Shown in pieces: positions 1 to 6,858 of a stretch of DNA of 31,717 nt (within the stretch, counting starts at the first letter, position 1; the number at the start of each line of letters is the position of its first letter). Origin of the DNA: a virus. The stretch spans positions 1 to 31,717 of the IMG/VR virus record IMGVR_UViG_3300033149_000842; one strand, 5' to 3'. The notes below the pieces were generated by a model, which was given only the letters and a program-made list of their open reading frames with translations, was not told the DNA's origin and did not search any database. Position numbers and translations under genes: made by a program.

Positions 1-187
1 TAGATGGTTTCTTACCAGCATAGACTTCTATTAAGTTCATAGAAGTCTGTCAGCGAGGGATGTTAAACGCTATCTATGCGTGACCCCCAACGACGTCCCT
101 CGCTTGAAAGTAAACACGCGGGCTGGAGCTTTCGTAGAGGAGCCTCCATATGTTACTTTAAGTTCCTCGAGCTTTGCTCCAGCCTGC
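1..187 (+). ncRNA. Dense structured noncoding segment (possible 3' part of a large RNA or structured leader)
   Basis: No gene was found before 213. Three stem-loops follow one another. The first is a perfect 9-bp stem, 22-30 with 40-48. The second is a 12-bp stem, 52-63 with 93-104, containing one G-T pair. The third is a 12-bp stem, 118-129 with 176-187, with one G-T pair and an inner 5-bp helix (137-141 with 164-168). The last helix ends 13 bases before the AAGGAGG of the first gene. The density of long stems suggests a folded RNA rather than spacer DNA: either the 3' end of a large phage RNA cut by the window edge, or a leader controlling the early operon. I could not match it to tRNA, tmRNA, RNase P or a group I intron core. 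The strand is assumed from the gene downstream. Confidence 0.35.
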
Positions 188-212
188 TTATTATATAAAT
201 AAGGAGGAAAAT

Positions 213-524
213 ATGGTAGATATAGATGAGATTATAAAGACTTTAGAACATGATAGTAGATGTATTGGTTATACTCCTACTCATATAAAGGATGCTATAA
301 AGATAATAAGAATGTGGCAAGCAATCAAGAGGGACAGCTGTGAGTTTGACCTAATAAGACGTATTGAAGAAGTGTTCTTCCCATCACTTATGACTAGAAC
401 TATCAAGATTAAAGTTGAAGTTCCTGTTGCTGATGGACTAGCTCGAGTTGAGCAAATAAAGAATTATACTAAGAAAAAACTAAAAATCTTTGATGATGTA
501 AAGGAGGTAATAATTAGTGTCTAA
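213..524 (+). CDS. Hypothetical protein, first gene of the early operon
   Basis: This 103-residue protein is not recognised. The start is the ATG at 213, which follows AAGGAGG (201-207) at good spacing; an upstream in-frame TTG lies inside the hairpin region and is unlikely. The N-terminal two thirds are predicted helical (VDIDEIIKTLEH, then IKDAIKIIRMW). The C-terminal third is basic and alternating (TIKIKVEVPV, then KNYTKKKLK) and could be a beta strand plus a helix. No signal peptide or membrane segment is visible. Its last 8 bases overlap the GTG start of the ParB-methyltransferase gene, so the two are probably translationally coupled. A DNA-linked early function is only an inference from position. 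Confidence 0.75.
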   Translation: MVDIDEIIKTLEHDSRCIGYTPTHIKDAIKIIRMWQAIKRDSCEFDLIRRIEEVFFPSLMTRTIKIKVEVPVADGLARVEQIKNYTKKKLKIFDDVKEVIISV

Positions 525-1776
525 AATAAAAATAGAAGATATTAAAGTAGGTCGACGATGTAGAGAGGACTATGGAGATATACAAGGACTTGCTATTTCT
601 ATCCAAAGGTTTGGTCTCCTTCATCCTATCGTAGTGGACGAAGACCTGAACTTATTAGCCGGTGAACGTAGACTACGTGCTCACAAGTTCTTAGACTTGA
701 AAGAAATAGACGTAACTTACAAGAAAGATTTAGATGCTGCTCAAAAGAAAGAGCTTGAGCTTGAAGAGAATTTAAAACGTAAAGACCTAAACTGGCCTGA
801 AGTAGTTACCGCTAACAAGACGCTTTTTGATTTAAGGGTTAAATTGTATGGGCCTAGAGTTAAAGGTCACGATAGCGATGGATATGGTAGGCAAGACCAT
901 GCTATGGCTTTAGGTAAAAGCCAAGGCATGGTATCGCAAGACTTAATACTTGCTGAAGCCTTAGAAAAGTTTCCTGAGCTAGCGAAAGAGAAAAGCAAGA
1001 CTGTAGCATTTAACAAGTACCAAAGGATGAAAGATGATTTGATGATGAAGGAGTATAGTAAAAGGGGAAAATTCTCAACTGACCCAAGAGTAATACATGG
1101 GGATAGCTATACAGAACTTAAGAAGATGAAAGATGAGTCTATTGACTTCTGTGTAACTGACCCACCTTTCGGCGTGGAGCTAGATGAGAAGGCTAAGCAA
1201 GCTAAAGCGGTAAAGGATGCGGGCTATGAAGATAGTCCTCATAAAGTGTTGGAGAACCTTAGACTGACAATAGGAGAATTGTATAGGGTTCTAAAGAATG
1301 ATAGTCATATGATTATAGCTTTCGCAAATAGTCATTATACAGAGATATTTCAAATGCTAACTGAGGCTGGATTTACTGTCGACCCTACTCCACTAATTTG
1401 GAATAAGATAACAGGTAGCACACCTTCAAGTGGTAAGTACTTCCCTTATGCTTATGAACCTGCGTTTTGGTGTATGAAAGGGAGAAGGGAATTATTCTCT
1501 ACTGCACCTAACATGTTTACCTACAAAAGAGTCCCTCATAAATTTAAAAAGCATCCTCTTGAACGCCCGCAAGCCCTTATGTCTGCATGGATTAATGCTG
1601 TATCTTTACCTGGTGAGGTAGGACTTGATTGCTATGCAGGAGGGGGCTCGTTTCTGGAAGCCTGTATATCCCTTGGTAGAAAGCCTATATGTATAGAGAA
1701 AAGTGAGAAACATTATCTAGCTATATTAGATAGGATAAGGGAAATTAAGGAAAGAGGGAAGCCTTTAGATGAGTAA
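517..1776 (+). CDS. ParB-like nuclease domain fused to a beta-class DNA methyltransferase
   Basis: The protein has 419 residues. The first ~90 look like a ParB/Srx domain: an early Ile-rich strand, SIQRFGLLHPIVV, then the LLAGERRLRAH motif around residues 44-54. The C-terminal half is an S-adenosylmethionine-dependent methyltransferase with catalytic motif IV, DPPF, at residues 215-218, and the AdoMet-binding motif DCYAGGGSF at 371-379. Motif IV precedes motif I, the order of beta-class amino-methyltransferases (N6-adenine or N4-cytosine). ParB-methylase fusions are known in phages, where they are thought to modify phage DNA against restriction; that role is inferred here. Translation starts at GTG 517 after AAGGAGG (501-507), overlapping the previous gene. 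The exact target base and site cannot be read from the sequence. Confidence 0.9.
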   Translation: MSKIKIEDIKVGRRCREDYGDIQGLAISIQRFGLLHPIVVDEDLNLLAGERRLRAHKFLDLKEIDVTYKKDLDAAQKKELELEENLKRKDLNWPEVVTANKTLFDLRVKLYGPRVKGHDSDGYGRQDHAMALGKSQGMVSQDLILAEALEKFPELAKEKSKTVAFNKYQRMKDDLMMKEYSKRGKFSTDPRVIHGDSYTELKKMKDESIDFCVTDPPFGVELDEKAKQAKAVKDAGYEDSPHKVLENLRLTIGELYRVLKNDSHMIIAFANSHYTEIFQMLTEAGFTVDPTPLIWNKITGSTPSSGKYFPYAYEPAFWCMKGRRELFSTAPNMFTYKRVPHKFKKHPLERPQALMSAWINAVSLPGEVGLDCYAGGGSFLEACISLGRKPICIEKSEKHYLAILDRIREIKERGKPLDE

Positions 1777-2071
1777 TAATACTATACGTGCAGTTATTAT
1801 CACCTGTTTCATTATTATTGTCTTGTGTCTTATTGGACTTGCTATCTTATCAGTAGTTGATGCAAGTGGGTTAAGTGATGAGACTATAGAGATAGTTAAT
1901 GATTTAAGATGGAAGCATTATGGTCTTGGTACTCTTTTTGCAAGTGATACCACAGACTGGGACTTTGTTTATGACTGGACAACTATATCATTTGATGATG
2001 AGCTCGGTATTTTGTATGTAGAAACTAATAATGGCACGTGGTTTGTAGAGATGCAAAGAAAGGAGGAGTAA
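1769..2071 (+). CDS. Small membrane-anchored hypothetical protein
   Basis: This 100-residue protein has one strong hydrophobic segment, about residues 8-30 (VIITCFIIIVLCLIGLAILSV). The remaining part is acidic and aromatic, rich in Trp and Asp (DTTDWDFVYDWTTISFDDE), and is probably a small beta domain. The N-terminus lacks the positive charge and cleavage site of a clear signal peptide, so a single-span membrane protein is more likely than a secreted one. It starts inside the end of the methyltransferase gene (8-base overlap), and its stop lies just before the start of the polymerase gene, so it belongs to the early operon. No family was recognised and the function is unknown. Confidence 0.65.
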   Translation: MSNNTIRAVIITCFIIIVLCLIGLAILSVVDASGLSDETIEIVNDLRWKHYGLGTLFASDTTDWDFVYDWTTISFDDELGILYVETNNGTWFVEMQRKEE

Positions 2072-2073
2072 AT

Positions 2074-4344
2074 ATGATAGTAAAACCAGTGGGTCCTCTT
2101 GATGCTAAAATTATGTTTGTGGGCGAAGCTCCAGGACGAAATGAAGAAATGCAGGGTATTCCTTTCGTAGGAGGAGCGGGTAAAATACTAAACCAACTCC
2201 TATCTCAAGCTATGATATTAAGAAGTGATTGCTACCTTACTAATGTAATGGTAGACAGACCAATTAATAACGACTTTGGAAAGTTCTACGAAGATAAAAG
2301 TAGAAAGGTTCCTTCAAAGTTTCTTCTCGAAGGTATACAAAGGTTGAAGGGAGAAATAGAAAAGGTAAATCCTAATGTAGTAGTACCACTAGGGAATGAA
2401 GCGCTCAGAGCTATCACAGGATTAAGAAGTATTACTAAGTACAGAGGCTCAATACTATTCTCCACGCTAGTCCCTGGTCAGAAGGTAGTACCCGTAATCC
2501 ATCCTGCAGCTATAATGCGGAATTGGGACTGGGCTCCACTTACGTTGGTAGACTTAGAGAGGATTAAAGTAGAAGCAAAAAGTCCCACTCATAAGTTTAC
2601 ACTTAGATTATTCCACAAGATTGAAAGCATTGAACGACTTAAGACAGAAGTGAAGAGAGCACTTAAAGCTGAGTATATAGCATTTGATATCGAGACTTGT
2701 AATAATCAGATAAGCTGCATAGGCTTTGCTACAAGTGAGTCCTACGCTTTTGTAGTGCCCATTCATATGTTCGAAACTTCTAACTGGTCGGAGACCGACG
2801 AGAAAATTGTCTGGAAACTTATAAAGAAACTTCTGGAAAGTGATGTAAAAAAGATAGGACAGAATGCTAACTTCGATATGTTCTTTATTAGGTCTACTGT
2901 AGGTATTGAGGTAAAAAATCTATGGCTTGATACCATGGTCGCCTTCCATTGTGTATATCCTGAGTTGCCAAAAAGCTTAGCTACTCTCTGCTCAATATAT
3001 ACTGACCAGCCTTACTATAAAGATATGATTAGAAGCAAATACTACGAGTACAATTCCCTCGACTGTATGATAACTTATGAGTGTGCTTTAAAGATTAAGG
3101 AAGAGTTGATAGAGTTTAGAACTTGGGCTGTATACAAAAATGTAGTCCATCCTATACTAGGTATACTTCTAGATATGGAGACGAAGGGACTTAGAGTAAA
3201 TTTAAACAAGAAGCACTTAGCAGCTGCATCCACGATGGAAGAAATAAAGATGCTCCAAGCGAAATGGGATAAAGCAGTGGGGCATACACTTAACGTGAAC
3301 TCTCCTAAAAAGATGGCTGAGTTCCTTTATGATGAGTTAGGACTTCCTGAGCAGTACAATAGGAAGAGCGGAAGAGTTACTACAAACGTCAAATCCCTAC
3401 ATAGGCTCGCTGCTAAGTATCCTAGCGTGGTATTTGATTATATAGAAAGGCTAAGGAAAGTGAGGAAGGTATACTCTACGTATCTAACCGCTATCGTGGA
3501 TAAAGATAATAGGATAAGATGCTCTTACGTGTTGTATGGAACTGAGTCAGGGAGATTAGCGTCTAAGATGAGTAGATTTGGCTCCGGTATGAACTTGCAG
3601 AATGTACCAAAGGGTATATGTAGAGAGATAGTAATCCCGGACGAGGGGTATATGTTTATATCTGCTGATTTGTCTCAAGCTGAGATGAGAGTAGTAGCTT
3701 GGTTAGCTAACGATACCATTCTTATAAATACATTTAACTCTGGAAAGGATGTATTTAAGGTAGTAGCTGGTATTGTATTCGATATTAAAGTGGAGGATGT
3801 TACTCGTGAACAACGGCAACTAGCTAAACATATTAGTCATGCATGCAACTATGGTATGGGACCTATGACCCTTAGTGAGATATCAGGACTTAGCTTTGCT
3901 GATAGCAAAGAGAAACTTAACTCGTACCATATCAACTTCCCACGAATACGGATGTGGCAAATGGAGATAGAAGCTAAACTTAGGAAGGTACGTATGCTGG
4001 AAACTCCCATGGGGAGAAGGCGTACATTCTTTGGTAGATGGAACAATGCTTTACTTCGGCAGGCTTATAGTTATATACCTCAGTCTACAGTCTCAGATGT
4101 AATACTTATGGGTATGATAGAGTTGAATAGAAGGCTACCGAAGAGTTGCAATATACTTCTAAACATACATGACGAAGTAGTTATACAAGTACCAATTACA
4201 GGAACTATGACTGATAGTACGTTTATAAAAAACATGAAGTATATAATGGTAGAATGTATGACTATCCCTATTCGGATAAGTGATAAAATATTAAGAATAC
4301 CTGTGAATACTAAGCATGGTATGAATTGGAACGAAGTAAGTTGA
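2074..4344 (+). CDS. polA: Uracil-DNA glycosylase (family 4)-3'-5' exonuclease-family A DNA polymerase fusion
   Basis: The 756-residue protein is the phage replicative polymerase. The start is ATG 2074 after AGGAGG (2061-2066); an upstream in-frame GTG lies inside the previous gene. Residues ~1-180 resemble family-4 uracil-DNA glycosylase: GEAPG at 17-21, then IPFVGGAGK, and a VIHPAA motif at 141-146. Next comes a DEDD exonuclease: DIET at 205-208, QNANFD (ExoII) and YNSLD (ExoIII). The polymerase domain has motif A ADLSQAEMR (Asp532), motif B ending in NYG (592-594) and motif C HDE (699-701). All catalytic positions look intact, so polymerase and proofreading should be active. Glycosylase-polymerase fusions exist in some phages with unusual pyrimidine metabolism; that link here is inference. 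A LAGLIDADG gene follows directly. Confidence 0.93.
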   Translation: MIVKPVGPLDAKIMFVGEAPGRNEEMQGIPFVGGAGKILNQLLSQAMILRSDCYLTNVMVDRPINNDFGKFYEDKSRKVPSKFLLEGIQRLKGEIEKVNPNVVVPLGNEALRAITGLRSITKYRGSILFSTLVPGQKVVPVIHPAAIMRNWDWAPLTLVDLERIKVEAKSPTHKFTLRLFHKIESIERLKTEVKRALKAEYIAFDIETCNNQISCIGFATSESYAFVVPIHMFETSNWSETDEKIVWKLIKKLLESDVKKIGQNANFDMFFIRSTVGIEVKNLWLDTMVAFHCVYPELPKSLATLCSIYTDQPYYKDMIRSKYYEYNSLDCMITYECALKIKEELIEFRTWAVYKNVVHPILGILLDMETKGLRVNLNKKHLAAASTMEEIKMLQAKWDKAVGHTLNVNSPKKMAEFLYDELGLPEQYNRKSGRVTTNVKSLHRLAAKYPSVVFDYIERLRKVRKVYSTYLTAIVDKDNRIRCSYVLYGTESGRLASKMSRFGSGMNLQNVPKGICREIVIPDEGYMFISADLSQAEMRVVAWLANDTILINTFNSGKDVFKVVAGIVFDIKVEDVTREQRQLAKHISHACNYGMGPMTLSEISGLSFADSKEKLNSYHINFPRIRMWQMEIEAKLRKVRMLETPMGRRRTFFGRWNNALLRQAYSYIPQSTVSDVILMGMIELNRRLPKSCNILLNIHDEVVIQVPITGTMTDSTFIKNMKYIMVECMTIPIRISDKILRIPVNTKHGMNWNEVS

Positions 4345-4356
4345 GAAAGGACTATT

Positions 4357-4956
4357 ATGGGAGGAGTAAGATTTAAACATTGTATCTTAAGTAATGAAGC
4401 TCTTGATTGGATAAATGGGGAGCTACTTGGGGACGGGTGCTTGGTATCCCACAATGTACTTACAGCAAAATTCGTATACAGCTCAAAGTATTTAGAGTAC
4501 ATTAACTATGTATCAAGAATGTTGAGCTCTTTTGGAGTAATGCAGTCAGGTAAGATAAATAAAACTTTCTTGGGATTTACCCAAAACGGTGTTTATCACT
4601 ATCAGTCTTGCTATTATTGTGAGTTAAAGCATCTTCGCAATATGTGGTATCGTAACAAAAAGTGCATACCTAAGACTTTGTTAGATTTTACTCCTATAAC
4701 GTGTAGGCAGTGGTATATAGGGGACGGGAATTTATTGCGCTCTAATCGCCACCCCTGTATCCAGATATCAACATGCTCTTTCTCTATAGATGACGTGGAC
4801 TGGTTAGTAGAACAGCTCGCTAATATAGGTATATCTGCTACGAGGCAACGTAGTAAGAACTTATTATACATTTCTACACATTCAACTAAGGACTTTTTAA
4901 GCTATATTGGAGAATGTCCAGTGGAGTGCTATAAATATAAATGGGAGGTGAGTTAG
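4357..4956 (+). CDS. Free-standing LAGLIDADG homing endonuclease
   Basis: The 199-residue protein carries the two characteristic helices of a single-chain LAGLIDADG enzyme: WINGELLGDG at residues 18-27 and WYIGDG at 119-124, each with the catalytic acidic residue (Asp26, Asp123). Spacing between the motifs (~95 residues) is normal for the double-motif type. These enzymes cut a long specific DNA site and promote their own spread. It begins 12 bases after the polA stop (ATG 4357, SD-like GAGAAAGG), and polA is uninterrupted, so it is neither an intein nor inside an intron. Its target may be a polA allele lacking this insertion. Its stop is immediately followed by the next gene's ATG. Confidence 0.88.
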   Translation: MGGVRFKHCILSNEALDWINGELLGDGCLVSHNVLTAKFVYSSKYLEYINYVSRMLSSFGVMQSGKINKTFLGFTQNGVYHYQSCYYCELKHLRNMWYRNKKCIPKTLLDFTPITCRQWYIGDGNLLRSNRHPCIQISTCSFSIDDVDWLVEQLANIGISATRQRSKNLLYISTHSTKDFLSYIGECPVECYKYKWEVS

Positions 4957-5199
4957 ATGGATGACAAGATAAGCATGTATTATCCGGTGTATTCTCTTAC
5001 AGGCAATACGTGGATAGTACTAAGTGATGGAAGTAAGAACGTAATCGTTAGACCAAGGGATGTAGTACAGGTGAATAGTGAAAGGGGCTTGTATTCTATA
5101 ATACTTCCAAAGAGTAAGGAAGGTGCACATAAGAGAGTGCACTGTATTATAATTGAAAGGGAAGATATTAAGGTAGTATATGAACATTATAATGATTAG
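4957..5199 (+). CDS. Hypothetical protein, small beta-rich
   Basis: This 80-residue protein is not recognised. Its ATG directly follows the stop of the homing endonuclease, and its ribosome site (GGGAGGTGAG) lies within the end of that gene. Alternating hydrophobic stretches (NTWIVLSDGSKNVIVRP, RDVVQV, LYSIIL, VHCIIIE) suggest a compact beta-barrel or SH3-like fold, but no family is claimed. There is no membrane segment or signal. It sits between the polymerase/homing-endonuclease pair and the helicase-like gene, so an early replication accessory role is possible by position only. Confidence 0.65.
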   Translation: MDDKISMYYPVYSLTGNTWIVLSDGSKNVIVRPRDVVQVNSERGLYSIILPKSKEGAHKRVHCIIIEREDIKVVYEHYND

Positions 5200-5213
5200 A
5201 AAGAGGTGATGCT

Positions 5214-6452
5214 GTGAGTATACCAAGAAAGTTTGAAGGCAGCTGGCTACGGCATTATCTCGACTTCACTAAAGGAATGGAGTCACCTGAGATATTTCAC
5301 TTCTGGGTAGGTATATCCTTGATAGCTACAGCTCTCGGTAGGAACGTATTTTTAGATAGAGGATACTTTAAATTGTATCCTAATATGTTTATTGTGCTTC
5401 TTGCCGAGTCAGAAGAGTGTGCCAAGTCTACTGCTATAAAAATAGGTGTAAATATGGTATTGAGAGACGATGAGATGGAAAGCTGCCCTATGATTTTTGC
5501 GCAGAAGGCTACTCCACAAGCTCTAGTTGAGACACTAGTAGATGAAACTGGAGTGCCTGATGCTGATAGGGTAATACATAAGAACGCAGAGGTATATGTA
5601 GCTGCATCTGAGCTAGCTGTATTCCTCGGCAAAAAGGAAAAGAACTCCGAGCTTCTAACTATGTTGACTGACTTATATGATTGTCCAGATAAGTGGGCAT
5701 ATAAGACTAGGTTCAAGGGATGGGAGCAAGTTGTAAATGTATGCCTTAACATGGTCGCAGGTACTACTCCCAAGTGGTTAAGGGAGACTATCCCTAGGGA
5801 TGCTGTAGCTGGTGGGTTTGTTTCAAGGCTGGTATTTATTTATGTAAATCATACAGATAGACAGTTTGCACATCCAAAGTATACAGAGGTAGAAGAAGAG
5901 ATTAGAGTGAAGCTAGTTCATGACTTGAGTCTCATTAGAAGGATTAAAGGTCCTTTCAAGTGGGGGCATGGGTCTAAAGATTGGTATACAGCATGGTACA
6001 AGACTAATGCTGAGAGATTGAGAAAGTCTCCTGAATTGTATGTAAGAAGAAAGAAGGACTTAGTCTTGAAGCTAGCTATGTGCATATCTGCATCCAAGTC
6101 AGATGATAGAGTGATTAATATTGAGGACTTAAATACTGGAGTTAGCGCTGTAAATAAAGTAGAAGAATATCTACCTATAGCTATAGCCCTTATTTCTTCC
6201 ACGACTATGGGAGATGATACTAGGAAAGTTCTTGAGATAGTAAGAAGAGAATTAAAAGTAGACCATAGTAATCTATTAAGAAGGCTTTGGCACGTGCTGG
6301 ATGCAAAGAGGCTAGGAGAAATAATTCTGACATTAGAAGAGTCGGGGCTTATAAGTACTGAATTTGATACTAAAACATCGAAGAAGATATATAGTTATAT
6401 TGGTAAAGATAAGAAAGTATCTTCAGCTAACTTAATGGGTTATCTACCGTAA
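5214..6452 (+). CDS. DUF3987-like helicase/primase-type ATPase
   Basis: The 412-residue protein resembles the phage replication ATPases annotated as DUF3987. The N-terminus has a conserved-looking block, with HFWVGISLIATALGRNVFLD followed by RGYFKLYPN. A P-loop-like segment, AESEECAKST, at residues 64-73 keeps Lys71-Ser72-Thr73 but lacks both glycines of a standard Walker A. AASELAVF (Glu133) is a plausible Walker B. The C-terminus (from ~340) looks like a winged-helix segment (LLRRLWHVLDAKRLGEIIL, then LEESGLIS). The GTG start at 5214 follows AAGAGGTGAT. With polA and the methyltransferase it forms the replication block; no other helicase or primase is visible, so this may supply that activity (inference). 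The stop overlaps a palindromic site at 6448. Confidence 0.75.
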   Translation: MSIPRKFEGSWLRHYLDFTKGMESPEIFHFWVGISLIATALGRNVFLDRGYFKLYPNMFIVLLAESEECAKSTAIKIGVNMVLRDDEMESCPMIFAQKATPQALVETLVDETGVPDADRVIHKNAEVYVAASELAVFLGKKEKNSELLTMLTDLYDCPDKWAYKTRFKGWEQVVNVCLNMVAGTTPKWLRETIPRDAVAGGFVSRLVFIYVNHTDRQFAHPKYTEVEEEIRVKLVHDLSLIRRIKGPFKWGHGSKDWYTAWYKTNAERLRKSPELYVRRKKDLVLKLAMCISASKSDDRVINIEDLNTGVSAVNKVEEYLPIAIALISSTTMGDDTRKVLEIVRRELKVDHSNLLRRLWHVLDAKRLGEIILTLEESGLISTEFDTKTSKKIYSYIGKDKKVSSANLMGYLP

Positions 6453-6472
6453 GTTCAATAATTGATAATACG
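6448..6472. promoter_or_regulatory. 25-bp imperfect palindrome, site 1 (candidate operator)
   Basis: The sequence has the form CGTA-N3-TCAAT-A-ATTGA-N3-TACG. Both half-sites are complete: TCAAT/ATTGA and CGTA/TACG. It spans the stop codon of the helicase-like gene and ends just upstream of the AAGGAGG of the next gene. Related copies lie at 18067 and 25818. The symmetric form suggests a dimeric DNA-binding protein rather than a transcription terminator. Which protein binds it is unknown. Confidence 0.5.
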
Positions 6473-6484
6473 AAAGGAGGTGAT

Positions 6485-6784
6485 ATGATGGAACTATCAC
6501 GCGAAGCAATGTCAAGAGGACCTGATGCTACGAAGGAAGGTCCTATTGGGAGAGCAGAGAGCAAGACTGCAGAGCTAAAAACAATGGCTTCAGATGTTCT
6601 TGAACTATCCATAGGTATAGAGAGTTTCTTACTAGGAGCAACTCCAATGGCTGCGTCTGAGAAAAGCGATAAGGAGTCTCCAAGTGGTTGGCTTGATTTA
6701 CTTTGTGATAATTTAGATGGTGTGAAAGATAAATTGGGGCTAGCATTAAACTGTCTAAGAGCAATAAAAAGAATAACTAAATAA
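6485..6784 (+). CDS. Hypothetical helical protein, last gene of the early strand
   Basis: This 99-residue protein is not recognised. The strong site AAGGAGG (6474-6480) precedes tandem ATG codons at 6485 and 6488; spacing favours the second (7 bases) but either may be used. The N-terminus is Ser/Lys/Glu-rich and probably disordered (REAMSRGPDATKEGPIGR). The rest is predicted helical, ending in a basic amphipathic helix (LGLALNCLRAIKRITK). There is no signal or clear membrane span. It lies between a palindromic site upstream and a strong hairpin downstream, so it may be controlled separately from the preceding genes. Confidence 0.65.
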   Translation: MMELSREAMSRGPDATKEGPIGRAESKTAELKTMASDVLELSIGIESFLLGATPMAASEKSDKESPSGWLDLLCDNLDGVKDKLGLALNCLRAIKRITK

Positions 6785-6790
6785 GAAGCA

Positions 6791-6828
6791 AGGGAGCGCT
6801 AGAACTTATGTCGACTCTAGCGCTCCCT
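6791..6828. terminator. 13-bp hairpin between convergent operons (probable bidirectional terminator)
   Basis: A perfect 13-bp stem, 6791-6803 with 6816-6828 (arm AGGGAGCGCTAGA), has a 12-base loop. It lies between the last rightward gene (stop 6784) and the last leftward gene (stop 6859). A short CCCT-CAGGG stem follows. Neither side has a good T-run, so it may stop transcription with a helper factor or protect mRNA ends. Nothing else is seen in the 74-base gap. Confidence 0.6.
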
Positions 6829-6858
6829 CTAGCCCTCAGGGAAAGGAGAAACCTGGAG

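Noticed and set aside
1-187. Part of a group I intron or tmRNA
   Set aside because: I found no recognisable P7/P3 core pairing, no tag reading frame and no CCA-ended acceptor arm; left as an unidentified structured region.
3849-5773. Several long open frames on the minus strand opposite polA, the homing endonuclease and the helicase-like gene
   Set aside because: They lack ribosome sites, have low-complexity Ser/Ile/Leu-rich products and lie opposite genes with clear catalytic motifs.
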